Source of the DNA: Welwitschia mirabilis | Lineage: Eukaryota; Gnetophyta; Gnetopsida; Welwitschiales | Reading direction: 5' to 3' | Length of the DNA stretch: 44,359 nucleotides | NCBI GenBank assembly: GCA_051453625.1 | Contig: JBOZIK010000001.1 | Span: 116,025,985 to 116,070,343, forward strand | Shown: positions 9,857-18,788 of the stretch, one piece after another | Layout: each line of letters begins with the position of its first letter | Position numbering within the stretch: position 1 is the stretch's first letter | Notes under the pieces: model-generated | Database searches by the model: none | The model's input: only the letters and a program-made list of their open reading frames with translations | What the model was told of the DNA's origin: nothing | Translations under genes and position numbers: made by a program

Positions 9857-11170
9857 TCACACTATTGATTGGGCAGATTAAATTAATCATAAAATTAAGA
9901 AAAATGATCTAATCATCCTACAAAGCTAAAGGATGAATCAAACTCATAAAGGATCATCACACTATTAATTGAGAAGTACAAGTGATGATTTACATAGCCT
10001 GTAAAGCCAAAGGATGAACTAGACTTATAAGGGAATGTTACACTACTAACTAAGAAATTCAAATTAATCACATAGCCAAGTGGTGGTAAACACACTAGCC
10101 CATAAATCCAAAGGATAAACTAGACCCATAAGGCAATACTAAACTACTAGCATGATAGCTCAAATTAATCATACAATTAAGAAGTGATAATTTAAATAGC
10201 CTATGAAGCTAAAGAATGAACTAGAGTCATAAGAGGACATGATACTACTAACATGATTACTCAAAGATGATGTCATAATGATCTAAGAAGTTATGAAAGC
10301 CTAATAGTAAACTGGAGCCATAAGAAAATATTACACTGCTAACATCATAGCTCAAAGATGAGGTCATGCAGATCTAACTAGTTATGGAAATCTAATAGTC
10401 AATGAGAATCATAAGGAATTGCTACACTGTTACCATGGTAGCTCAAACATGATGTTATACTAATATGAACAGTTATAAACGCCTAACAGTAGATAAAAAA
10501 TGTGAGGGGGTACTACAAAGCTGATATGGTAGCTTAAAGATGAATCCATGCTAATCTAAGAAATTATACAAGCTTAAGAATGGATCAAAACATAAAGGAG
10601 CATCACATTACTAACATAGTATCTTGAAGATGATGTCATACTAACATAAGCAGTTACAGAAGTCTAATAGCAGATCATAACCATAAGGGGTGTTAAAATA
10701 TTGATTAGATGCCTCAAAATTACTATTAGATTAACATGAGTAGCTACAAATCTTAATACTTCACCAAAACTAGAATGGGGTATGACACTATTGATCAAGC
10801 ACCTCAAAATTAATGTTAAACTCATGTGAGTTATCATGAAGGCATAATAGTTTACTACAGTNNNNNNNNNNNNNNNNNNNNNNNNNNNNNNNNNNNNNNN
10901 NNNNNNNNNNNNNNNNNNNNNNNNNNNNNNNNNNNNNNNNNNNNNNNNNNNNNNNNNNNNNGACACTATTGATCAAGCACCTCAAAGTTAATGTTAAACT
11001 CATGTGAGTTATCATGGAGGCATAATAGTTTACTATAGTTATAAGAAAGCATCACACTATTTTTTAGGCATCTCACAATTGATGTCAGATTAATGTGAGA
11101 AATTATGGAAGCTTAATAATTTATCAAAGTTATAAGGGGATGCCATACTATTATCATTGTAGTACCACAT
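9857..11170 (+). repeat. Minisatellite, ~90-100 bp unit, about 13-15 diverged copies
   Basis: A recurring unit can be followed by its start, ACACTAxTAACAT or close variants, at about 9857, 9958, 10036, 10139, 10240, 10331, 10422, 10511, 10605, 10692, 10786, 10962, 11051 and 11146. Each is followed by AGCTCAAAGATGATGTCAT, then GTTATGxAAGCCTAATAG, then CATAAGG. The first four units are more diverged. The copies near 10784 and 10962 are almost identical and straddle a 100-N gap. Tandem arrays in untranslated regions are known from several plant LTR retrotransposons. This one lies between two divergent TATA boxes. Confidence 0.8.
10784..11039. repeat. 78-bp duplication flanking a 100-N gap in the minisatellite
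   Basis: 10784-10861 and 10962-11039 have equal length and differ at about three positions, far closer than any other pair of units in the array. They abut exactly 100 N (10862-10961). An unmerged contig overlap is the likeliest cause. Confidence 0.7.
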
Positions 11171-11365
11171 CATTGAGTGGCAACTACTAATACTGAATTC
11201 AAAACTAAGATAACTACTTATCAACTCAAGTTTTTTAAACTAGTTTTATTATATTTATCATAAATAATTATCATAGTTACCATCTGCTACATATAAATTA
11301 GTTAAATATTTCTAACTCCTAACTAATATATTATATTAATTATATTAATAACAAATTGTTTAGCC

Positions 11366-11377
11366 TATAAAAAATAG
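11366..11377 (+). promoter_or_regulatory. TATA box ahead of gag
   Basis: TATAAAAAATAG on the plus strand, about 160 bp before the first readable gag frame and just right of the minisatellite. An internal promoter is unusual when a 5' LTR lies at 5979-6477. It may instead be a relic of another LTR, since ATCAGAG at 11500-11506 vaguely recalls a PBS. Confidence 0.35.
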
Positions 11378-11529
11378 AATATAAGTAATAATGAGATCTA
11401 GATGATCTCTCAACAATACATACATTAGTGAGCCATGGCAGGCCATGCAAACACTCACATTAATGCTTAACAAAAATAAATAAAAAAACTAAAACATTAA
11501 TCAGAGATCAATTATGTAAATGTTGAGGC

Positions 11530-12480
11530 TTTATTAAAAATGGCTAGTGACAAGCTTAGTCCTATCCTTAGAGTTCTTGATGAAAGACTATGGATATAAT
11601 CAATTGGAGAATCCTAATCTCAAGTTCAAAAATCCCTCCAAGCAGAAAATGGAAAAAATATAGTCTTTGAAGAAGAGTTATTCTCAATCATTTGAATAAT
11701 AAGCAGGAGAAGAAGTGCATAAGTAAGCACAATGCTACGAAGTTCATGACTCAATTTCAAATTCTAGGAACAACATCGTAAAAGATTAAGACATGTAAGA
11801 ATATGTGAAGAAATTGCAAATTAGCATGTACATAAGCATCCAATATCTTATGAGAAGATTCTAGAATGGTTGTAGTACATTGAAAACCACTTTAGATTGA
11901 AGAACATAGAGAAAACTTTACCTAGTCGACATACTACCATGTTCCTCCTAAAATACATTATAGCTTGATGGAGTTGGCTAAGTGCAAGAAGAAATGATTG
12001 GCTTGATTAAATAAAATTCATAGAAGAATTCAAAATTCGTTTATTATAAACTACTTCATCAAGAATAGAAGGATGCAGTTCAAGTATCCAAGATTAGAAA
12101 GAAAGAGTCTTGATGAGTATTAGTAAGAATTCTAAAAAATAGTCAAATTTCAAACTTAATAGAATCTAAAAAACTTGTTAATGATTTTATTAGCACTCTC
12201 CCATTTAGATTGAGAAATTTGGTTTATCCTTTAGAACCTAAGTTCCAATAAGAATCATATAAAAAGAGCAAATATTATATGAAGGTACAAAAACTCTGAT
12301 GTTAATGTAAATGGTAGTAGTAGTTACTCAACAACTAAGACATAAAAACTATCAACCCCAATCAAAGCCTTTTAGTCAAAATCACCAAGCACTAATTTTC
12401 CACTATTATAAGAAGAAGGGTCACATAATCTGAAACTACCCTAAGGAAAATGTGGATGTAGGTTCTAGTCAATTGACTAT
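11530..12480 (+). pseudogene. Ty3/gypsy gag with decayed zinc knuckle
   Basis: Readable pieces in order: IENHFRLKNI (about 11877), IKFIEEFKIR (about 12003), KLVNDFISTLPFRLRNLVYP (about 12168), and a knuckle at 12398-12439. These match the Retrotrans_gag core and the tail before a CCHC finger. The finger should read C-x2-C-x4-H-x4-C. Here it reads FHYYKKKGHII-stop-NY, with the second and third Cys replaced by Tyr (TGY to TAY) and the first by Phe; only His survives. Gag would coat and package element RNA. Multiple stops and frame changes make it non-functional. Confidence 0.75.
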
Positions 12481-12539
12481 AGCACAAGAATAGTCATAGG
12501 TAACAAAAAGATTGTCCATAGTTTAAGTAAGTTTTATGA

Positions 12540-12770
12540 AAAATCAATTCTTTATAATTGAACTTAAAAATGTTTTATAAAATTTACCTATCATATTTCT
12601 CATTAATTATAGTGTTAGTGAGAATTTTATTTCTTCTAATATTACAACTCATTTCCAAAATAAAATTATTAGGAAATCAACTTCTAGAGTAGAAATAATA
12701 AGATAAAAAATAATTACATAATTAGATCATTGTGAATATTTAGATTTTACAATTAATGCTTTACCTTTTT
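12540..12770 (+). pseudogene. Ty3/gypsy retropepsin remnant
   Basis: The plus-strand frame reads NLPIIFLINYSVSENFISSN, then THFQNKIIRKSTSRVEII. This aligns with VLIDSGASHNFIS, the gypsy protease active site. The triad region (12605-12619) reads NYSVS in place of DSGAS. Asp to Asn, Gly to Ser and Ala to Val are each explained by single C:G to T:A transitions. The cleavage enzyme of the polyprotein is therefore dead. It sits between the knuckle and RT, as expected. Confidence 0.75.
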
Positions 12771-13319
12771 AATCAATAAATTTTATGTCCTTATTATCAA
12801 AAAATATAAGGCATGTCTAGGAATGTTATTTCTAGAAAAATATGATGTTCAAGCATCATTCAAAGAAGAAATCATATTTATTCCTACTTTATCTCTAAGA
12901 CAAATTCTAAAAGAAGAAGAAAAAATGAAACAAGTATAATTCATAACAAATAGAGAAAGAAAGAAATTCATTAAGGTAACCTAGTTACTTTATGTCATAC
13001 TAACAAATGAAATAGAATTATAGTTTCCTATTGAGTTATATTACTTTCAATAATTATTCCAATATTTGGTTAGTATATCATCAAAGAGAAAAGTAGAACA
13101 TGTAATTAATCTGGTATTAAGATCATAGCTAATCTTCCAAGCACTATATATATTTTTAATCATTAAACTCAAAAGGCTAAAATTATAGATTCAAAATCTA
13201 TTAAATGAAAGCAAAATTAAATCTCATGTATTATCTTGAAAAGTGATAGTTTTATTTTAAAGAAGAAAGACAAATCTCTAAGGTTTTTCATTAATTATTA
13301 TTAATTAAACAAGGTAATA

Positions 13320-14320
13320 ATAAAGAATAAGTATCAACTACCTCAAATTGATGACATTTTTGATTAGTTGCAGGAAGCAAGGTATTTCACTAAAATTGAT
13401 TTAAAGTTAGTTTACCATCAAATACATATAAAAGAAGATGATATTTTAAAGACCACTTTCTAAATTGGATATGACCATATTGATTTCATAGTTATGTTTT
13501 TTAATTTGAAAAATTATTCTACTACATTTATGACATTAATGAATAATATCTTCCATCCCTACTTAAATCAATTTTTTATTATATTTATGGATAATATTTT
13601 AATTTACTCCAAAAGTAGAGAATAACATGTCAAACATCTAAATTTGGTTTTGCAATTACTCAAAGAAGATGTTTTGAGAGCTAAGCTAAGAAATTGAAAA
13701 TTATTTAAGAATTCAATCCCATATTTAATACATATCATATCTAAGGAAGGGTTAAAAAATAATTCTAATAAAGTAAAAGCTATGAGGAAATGTCTAAAGG
13801 AAAAATCCCAATCAAATTAAAAACCTTTCTTAGTCTTATAGGTTTTTATAGGTGTTTCAAAAAAAGTTCTTCAGAATTACAAGCCCAATGGAAAATATAA
13901 CTAAATACAAAGTTCCATCTCATTTTGATAATAGGTATGAAGAAGGATTGTCCAGGATCAGAATCCTATTAAACAAAGCTCTAATTCTAAACATTCCAGA
14001 AATGAATAAATAATTCTTAGTAGTTACAAATACTTGGAGAGAAGGAACAAATGTAGTCTTAATGTAGAAAGAAAAAGTGTTTGCATGTAAAGCATGCAAG
14101 TTAAACAAACATGAATGAAACTACCTAGTACATGACTTAGAATTGGTAGTCATAGAGACTGATATTATAAGTTTAGCATTAATACAAAAACAATTTTTTC
14201 TAAATATGAGATAATACAAATGGGTGGAATTATTAGGAAAATATTATTTTAAACTTAAATTCATATCTAAAAAAGAGAACAAAGTTGTAGATGCTCTCAG
14301 CACGTGTGATGTGTGATAAT
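13320..14320 (+). pseudogene. Ty3/gypsy reverse transcriptase and RNase H remnant
   Basis: RT is readable from NKYQLPQIDDIFD (13326) through ARYFTKIDLKLVYHQIHI and FMTLMNNIFHPYLNQF to FMDNILIYSKSRE. The catalytic pair at 13590-13595 is Asp-Asn where the family has Asp-Asp. ISKEGLKNNSNKVKAM and FLVLIGFYRCF follow (thumb/connection). RNase H follows at about 13950-14170 (ALILNIPEMNK, VVTNTWREGTNVVLM, HDLELVVI), with Asp to Asn in the VYTDAS-type motif. The tail VVDALS is at 14285-14303. The order and spacing fit one continuous pol, broken by several stops. The minus-strand frame at 13920-14108 is a shadow. Confidence 0.85.
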
Positions 14321-14399
14321 TTATATAGTAAATTTTTAAATAATTAAGAAATCAAATAATAAGTGTCATAAGATGAGGTTACCTATTTTTGAAAAACAT

Positions 14400-15600
14400 A
14401 TATCACTTTAAGAAAGGATTATTATTAACTAGGAATGAACTCGTAGGTTAAAAAATTTATCAAGGCATGCCAAATATGACAAGAAATTAAATTAAAATAG
14501 AAAAAGTCAACCAAATTTATGAAACTCTATGTCATCGTAAAAATGTTAAGAAATTATTATAAACCTTACTGCAAGTTTTTAAAAGACTGTTAAACAACAT
14601 GACATCATATTCATATGTTTGGAATAACTAACTAAGATGGAACATTTCATTCTAACCAAAATCATAATCACTACAAAATAGTTTACAACTTAGTTTGTAA
14701 GCAAATGTTTCATTTACATGGATTTTCTAAAATTTTCATTTTTGATAAAGATTCAAAATTCACATTAAAATTTTGGTAAGAATTCTTTAAATAATTAGGT
14801 ACTTAAGTATTTTTACATACAAATTTTCATCTAAAAAGAAATGGATAAAAAAGAAAGAATGAATTACATTTAAGATGATATTTTGAGGACTTGTACAACT
14901 AGTAAACTAATGGAGTTTGATAATTACCTTGAATTGGTAGAATTCACTTATAAATAAGATTATCAGAAATAATCAAATGTTATCCATCCAAGGAAATGTA
15001 TGGAAGTAATTCTACAACTCCTATAAGTTGGTTAGATTCACCACAAAGATATAAAGGAGGGAAAAAATAAATTCAAAGAATGGAAGAAGTAATCAAAAAA
15101 TTGTAGAAATATATACAAGTCATACAAGATAGATATAAGAAGTACTTTAACTAGCAATGTTCCCTCCACATTTTTTAAGTTAGTGATTAAGTCCTACTAA
15201 GAGTTAAGTCTAGAGATAGGAAAATATGGTAAATTAGCACTTTAATTTTGTGGACCCTTTCATGTTATTGAAAGAATAGGTGACTTGGCATATAAGCTTC
15301 ATCTTCCTGTAGAAAGATCTTATGTCCATTCAATATTCTATGTTAGTCTTCTTAAATCCTATTACTTAAGGAAATTTAATGAATATATTATAAATTCGAA
15401 GAAACTTCTAGTAATATCTAATCTCACTTTTACAATTAACCAAGTTATTATTAAGAAGAATAAAGAAAGGAAATTAAGAGAGAAAACCATAAAATAAGTC
15501 TTAGTAGCATGGTCTTACTATGATCATCCTGAATCATGTACAAAACTAAATTATCTAGGTCTATTTATAAATAAAAATTAATGAAATATTTATTAATGCA
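14400..15600 (+). pseudogene. Ty3/gypsy integrase remnant with chromodomain-like tail
   Basis: The zinc-binding and core parts are badly decayed (about 14420-15130; LELVEFTYK at about 14934 fits the late core). The C-terminal domain is clearer: GPFHVIERIGDLAYKLHLP, then VHSIFYVSLLKSYY, inside an open frame at 15285-15497. This is the GPFEI...AYRLALP...VHNVFHVSxLRKY signature of gypsy integrases. A following VLVAWSYYDHPES resembles the degenerate chromodomain of plant chromoviruses. Integrase would insert the cDNA into chromatin. The 3' LTR begins about 70 bp after the last readable codons. Confidence 0.75.
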
Positions 15601-15668
15601 AATGAGTATGATGAGGATGAAGAATTTGAATTGTCATTTGTTATATTAATTTTTCTATCTATTAGTAT

Positions 15669-16116
15669 GTCACTATTCATTATAATAACTATGTAAGAGG
15701 TATAACCTTTGTAGACTAACTATTTTTGAAAGGTCACATCATTCCATTCTGATGAAATGAGGTAATTTAGAAGGTGAATGGCATGCATGTAATTTACACA
15801 GGGCATACAAGGTCCTTAACAAATTGGATTAGTCCTTTAATGGTCCCATAGGGTAGATCTTAAAGGAAGTATAACCTCATTAGGTTGCTAAACCAAAGAT
15901 CTTGCATCTGACATGATGGAATCTTGAGCCTTTTTTTTTGAATGTCATGGAGTGAAGATGAGTACTTTAGTTTATTTGATCAATACTATTTTTGTTTATT
16001 TCAATAAAGACTCTATTATTCTCTAGTTTTTATTGTTATTAAATGATGTTCCCATTTACTACTAATTTTTTTTAATTTTCATCTTTTATAAAAGAGACCA
16101 AGAATGTAATGTTACC
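15669..16116 (+). repeat. 3' LTR of the composite gypsy element
   Basis: Partner of the LTR at 5979-6477, following integrase at the expected distance. It starts with TG and ends near ...AATGTTACC, where the 5' copy has TATGTCACA. An AATAAA signal lies at 16003-16008. The copies differ by many substitutions and short indels. No convincing target-site duplication is visible. Confidence 0.7.
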
Positions 16117-16200
16117 TGTAAGCTCATTTTTGTTGAAATTACATCCTTTTAACCAATAAAGAATATCAAATTTAAAATGTTTACTAATCATATCTCCCCT

Positions 16201-16345
16201 TGAGTAATATTATTATAACCCATGAAAAACTTATCCTCCATTTAAGAGGTTATATGTTCAAATCTTTAGATGCCTTGTACTAAGTTTTGCATGTACACTA
16301 GGGTCCTATCCCTAAGGGGATGTATGAATCCTAGTGAAATGATAA
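16201..16345 (+). repeat. tRNA-derived SINE, copy 1
   Basis: A pol III B box, TGTTCAAATCT (16255-16265), follows a tRNA-like anticodon arm: CCTC, a 7-base loop and GAGG at 16235-16249. Downstream TTTAGATGCCTTG is shared with three other copies in this window. The A box is too decayed to place. The body after the head (about 80 bp) ends without a clear tail. Confidence 0.5.
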
Positions 16346-16373
16346 TGGTATACTTACCTCTATAAGTAAGTTC

Positions 16374-16598
16374 TTATTTGTAATAAGTAATAGAGAATAT
16401 TTTGGAGAAATAAAATTTTGATTTTGGAAATTCTTTTTCATGTCTCTTACTTTTCTTTTTCTTAACTGCTAGTATCAAAGCTTTAAAGGAGATCTTTGGG
16501 AGCTCTCTTTGATCATCCTTAAGATTTGAAGCTTCTTTTGCATATTTGACATTTTTTGGACCCTCTTTATGATCTTCTTGGACTTCCTCTTTTGGCAT
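16374..16598 (-). CDS. Hypothetical Lys/Glu-rich ORF
   Basis: A 74-codon minus-strand frame starting MPKEEVQEDHKEGPKNVKYA and continuing with LKDDQRELPKISFKALI and a KKKKSKRHEKE basic run. It is hydrophilic and highly charged, unlike the chance frames nearby, which are rich in Ile, Leu and Phe. It could be an exon of a disordered protein or a retroelement fragment. No family is recognised, and no promoter or partner exon was found. Confidence 0.3.
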   Translation of the reverse strand: MPKEEVQEDHKEGPKNVKYAKEASNLKDDQRELPKISFKALILAVKKKKSKRHEKEFPKSKFYFSKIFSITYYK

Positions 16599-17880
16599 TT
16601 ATTTCTCTCTCCTATTCCCATTATTTTTCTCCCTATTTTTGTTTTTCTTTTTTTAAAGTATATTTATAAAAGAAAAATTCAAAATTTTTAGGAAAAGTAC
16701 CTTGCTTAGTAAGATACAATTTTTTAAAAAGAGCACACTTTTTAAGGAGGCATATTTTCTTTTAAGAAAATCAAATTTTGTTTAAGGGCTAAATTTTAAA
16801 GATTCATATATATTTCTTAAGAAGGGCTTCTTTTTTAAAGGATATATCCATTTTTGTTTGGAAAGAAAAGTTTTTGGATAGGGCTTCTTACTCTTCGAAA
16901 AAATATTTTCTTTGATTTTTTTATAAATAAATATAAAATTACTTTTAAAAATAATAATTTATTTTATTTTCTTAGGTTTTTTTCCTTCATTTTTGATAGG
17001 GGTTTCACCCCAATTGACTAGGGTTTCCCTTGCTATCCTACTTTAGCCATACATTACCTTGCTATGTGTTACTTTAATGTGCTCTACCTATATTTGTCTA
17101 CCTGCACTCAACTGTTAAACGTTTTTTTTGCTATCATTGGTCTATTGTAAATCCTTATTCTATGATCTATGTACTCACTTCTTGTTATCTGCTAAGTTGT
17201 GCCTTGTTCAAAAGATTTGAGATGAGTTTACATCTTTCCACTATGCACCTACTCACTATTGTAGTTTGTGCTCTCCGAGATGTTATCTTTGCTCTCCCTC
17301 TCTACCTTTTCTCTATCAAATAAGCTTCTCCATTGAATTAGAGATTTTTTAAGTGATTCAATTTTAGGATCTAATAGATTTATCCATTTTTTATGGAAAA
17401 ATAAATTTTTAAGATGTCATTGTCATAGAATCTACAACCCCATGTTGTGATTTCTATAGATAATAGGCTTATAGTTTTATTAGTGATTCTAACACCTACT
17501 ATCCTCTACCAATGTTTCATTTATGCTATTTGCTTATACTACCTTACCTTTCATAATGTTACTCTTCTCCTTATTGTGCACTTAATGCCTTCCTTTATTT
17601 ACTATGTGTTATCTCCCATTACTAGCTGCACTCCTTTCTAGAGCTACCTGTGCACTCCATCACTACCACTTTATCTTGCAGCTACTACCTTTTACCTAAC
17701 CATCACCACTGGATGGTGACTAAAAATTCTTATTTAGTAGCTATTTATTCTCTTATCACCATTATCATCTACATCTCTAACTAACCTAATGAATGCCTGT
17801 AATTGCCAGTCTACTACCTTCACTAACTAACCTATAACTCTTTTCTTCATGATATAATGTGCATGTTACAACAGTAATAC
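16599..17880. other. Pyrimidine-rich, gene-free DNA
   Basis: 16620-16990 is T-rich with short repeated phrases such as GGGCTTCTT (about 16826 and 16883). 17000-17850 is rich in CT and TAC/CAC words. A small perfect hairpin (TCACCA / TGGTGA, 5-base loop) lies at 17703-17719. No coding similarity was found; the plus-strand frame at 17447-17641 is probably chance. Confidence 0.5.
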
Positions 17881-17960
17881 TACATTGGTGCAATGGTGAA
17901 GGCATTTACCTATCAACCTAGAAGTCACAGGTTTAAGTATAGAGGGGTAATAAAAATTTA
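17881..17960 (+). repeat. tRNA-derived SINE-like head, second family
   Basis: A good pol III A box, TGGTGCAATGG (17886-17896), is followed 33 bp later by a B box, GGTTTAAGTAT (17930-17940; consensus GGTTCRANYCC). Spacing is that of a tRNA-type internal promoter. The sequence does not fold as an intact tRNA, and the flanks differ from the other SINE family here. Confidence 0.5.
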
Positions 17961-18075
17961 GTTTTCAAATTTGTGCTAATTTTTTTCCACTCATTTGCAC
18001 ATGTGAACTTGCCCTATTTTAGCTAAACTCTTTTACATTTTATCACACATGAAGTTTTTTTCAAAAATTATTCAT

Positions 18076-18788
18076 NNNNNNNNNNNNNNNNNNNNNNNNN
18101 NNNNNNNNNNNNNNNNNNNNNNNNNNNNNNNNNNNNNNNNNNNNNNNNNNNNNNNNNNNNNNNNNNNNNNNNNNNNNNNNNNNNNNNNNNNNNNNNNNNN
18201 NNNNNNNNNNNNNNNNNNNNNNNNNNNNNNNNNNNNNNNNNNNNNNNNNNNNNNNNNNNNNNNNNNNNNNNNNNNNNNNNNNNNNNNNNNNNNNNNNNNN
18301 NNNNNNNNNNNNNNNNNNNNNNNNNNNNNNNNNNNNNNNNNNNNNNNNNNNNNNNNNNNNNNNNNNNNNNNNNNNNNNNNNNNNNNNNNNNNNNNNNNNN
18401 NNNNNNNNNNNNNNNNNNNNNNNNNNNNNNNNNNNNNNNNNNNNNNNNNNNNNNNNNNNNNNNNNNNNNNNNNNNNNNNNNNNNNNNNNNNNNNNNNNNN
18501 NNNNNNNNNNNNNNNNNNNNNNNNNNNNNNNNNNNNNNNNNNNNNNNNNNNNNNNNNNNNNNNNNNNNNNNNNNNNNNNNNNNNNNNNNNNNNNNNNNNN
18601 NNNNNNNNNNNNNNNNNNNNNNNNNNNNNNNNNNNNNNNNNNNNNNNNNNNNNNNNNNNNNNNNNNNNNNNNNNNNNNNNNNNNNNNNNNNNNNNNNNNN
18701 NNNNNNNNNNNNNNNNNNNNNNNNNNNNNNNNNNNNNNNNNNNNNNNNNNNNNNNNNNNNNNNNNNNNNNNNNNNNNNNNNNNNNNNN
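18076..18788. other. Assembly gap (713 N)
   Basis: Unsequenced, with T-rich flanks and no obvious overlap. Frames reported across it are artefacts. Confidence 0.95.

Larger units (their letters stand above)
5979..16116 (+). mobile_element. Composite Ty3/gypsy (chromovirus-like) retrotransposon
   Basis: Boundaries come from the LTR pair (5979-6477, 15669-16116) and the PBS at 6480-6490. The plus-strand internal region runs gag (11530), knuckle (12398), protease (12560), RT/RNase H (13320-14320) and integrase (14400-15600). RT and RNase H carry chromovirus-type wording (IDLK...YHQI, HDLELVVI, VVDALS), and the integrase C-terminus carries the AYKLHLP...V..IFYVSLLK motif. About 5 kb between PBS and gag is occupied by an antisense spliced gene and a minisatellite. 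Total span after removing N is about 9.4 kb. Whether the inner 5 kb was part of the mobile unit or inserted later is not settled. Confidence 0.65.

Noticed and set aside
10036-11170. CRISPR array
   Set aside because: Units are diverged along their full length with no constant repeat and unique spacer pattern; this is a minisatellite in a plant retrotransposon.
16070-16095. TATAAAAG in the 3' LTR as a promoter
   Set aside because: It lies only about 25 bp from the LTR end, leaving no room for R-U5; more likely chance.
16231-16265. A functional tRNA gene
   Set aside because: Anticodon arm and B box are visible, but the A box, acceptor stem and T stem pairing are missing, and the sequence recurs as a dispersed repeat.
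17703-17719. Perfect 6-bp hairpin
   Set aside because: Too short to mean much; no terminator or precursor RNA context.
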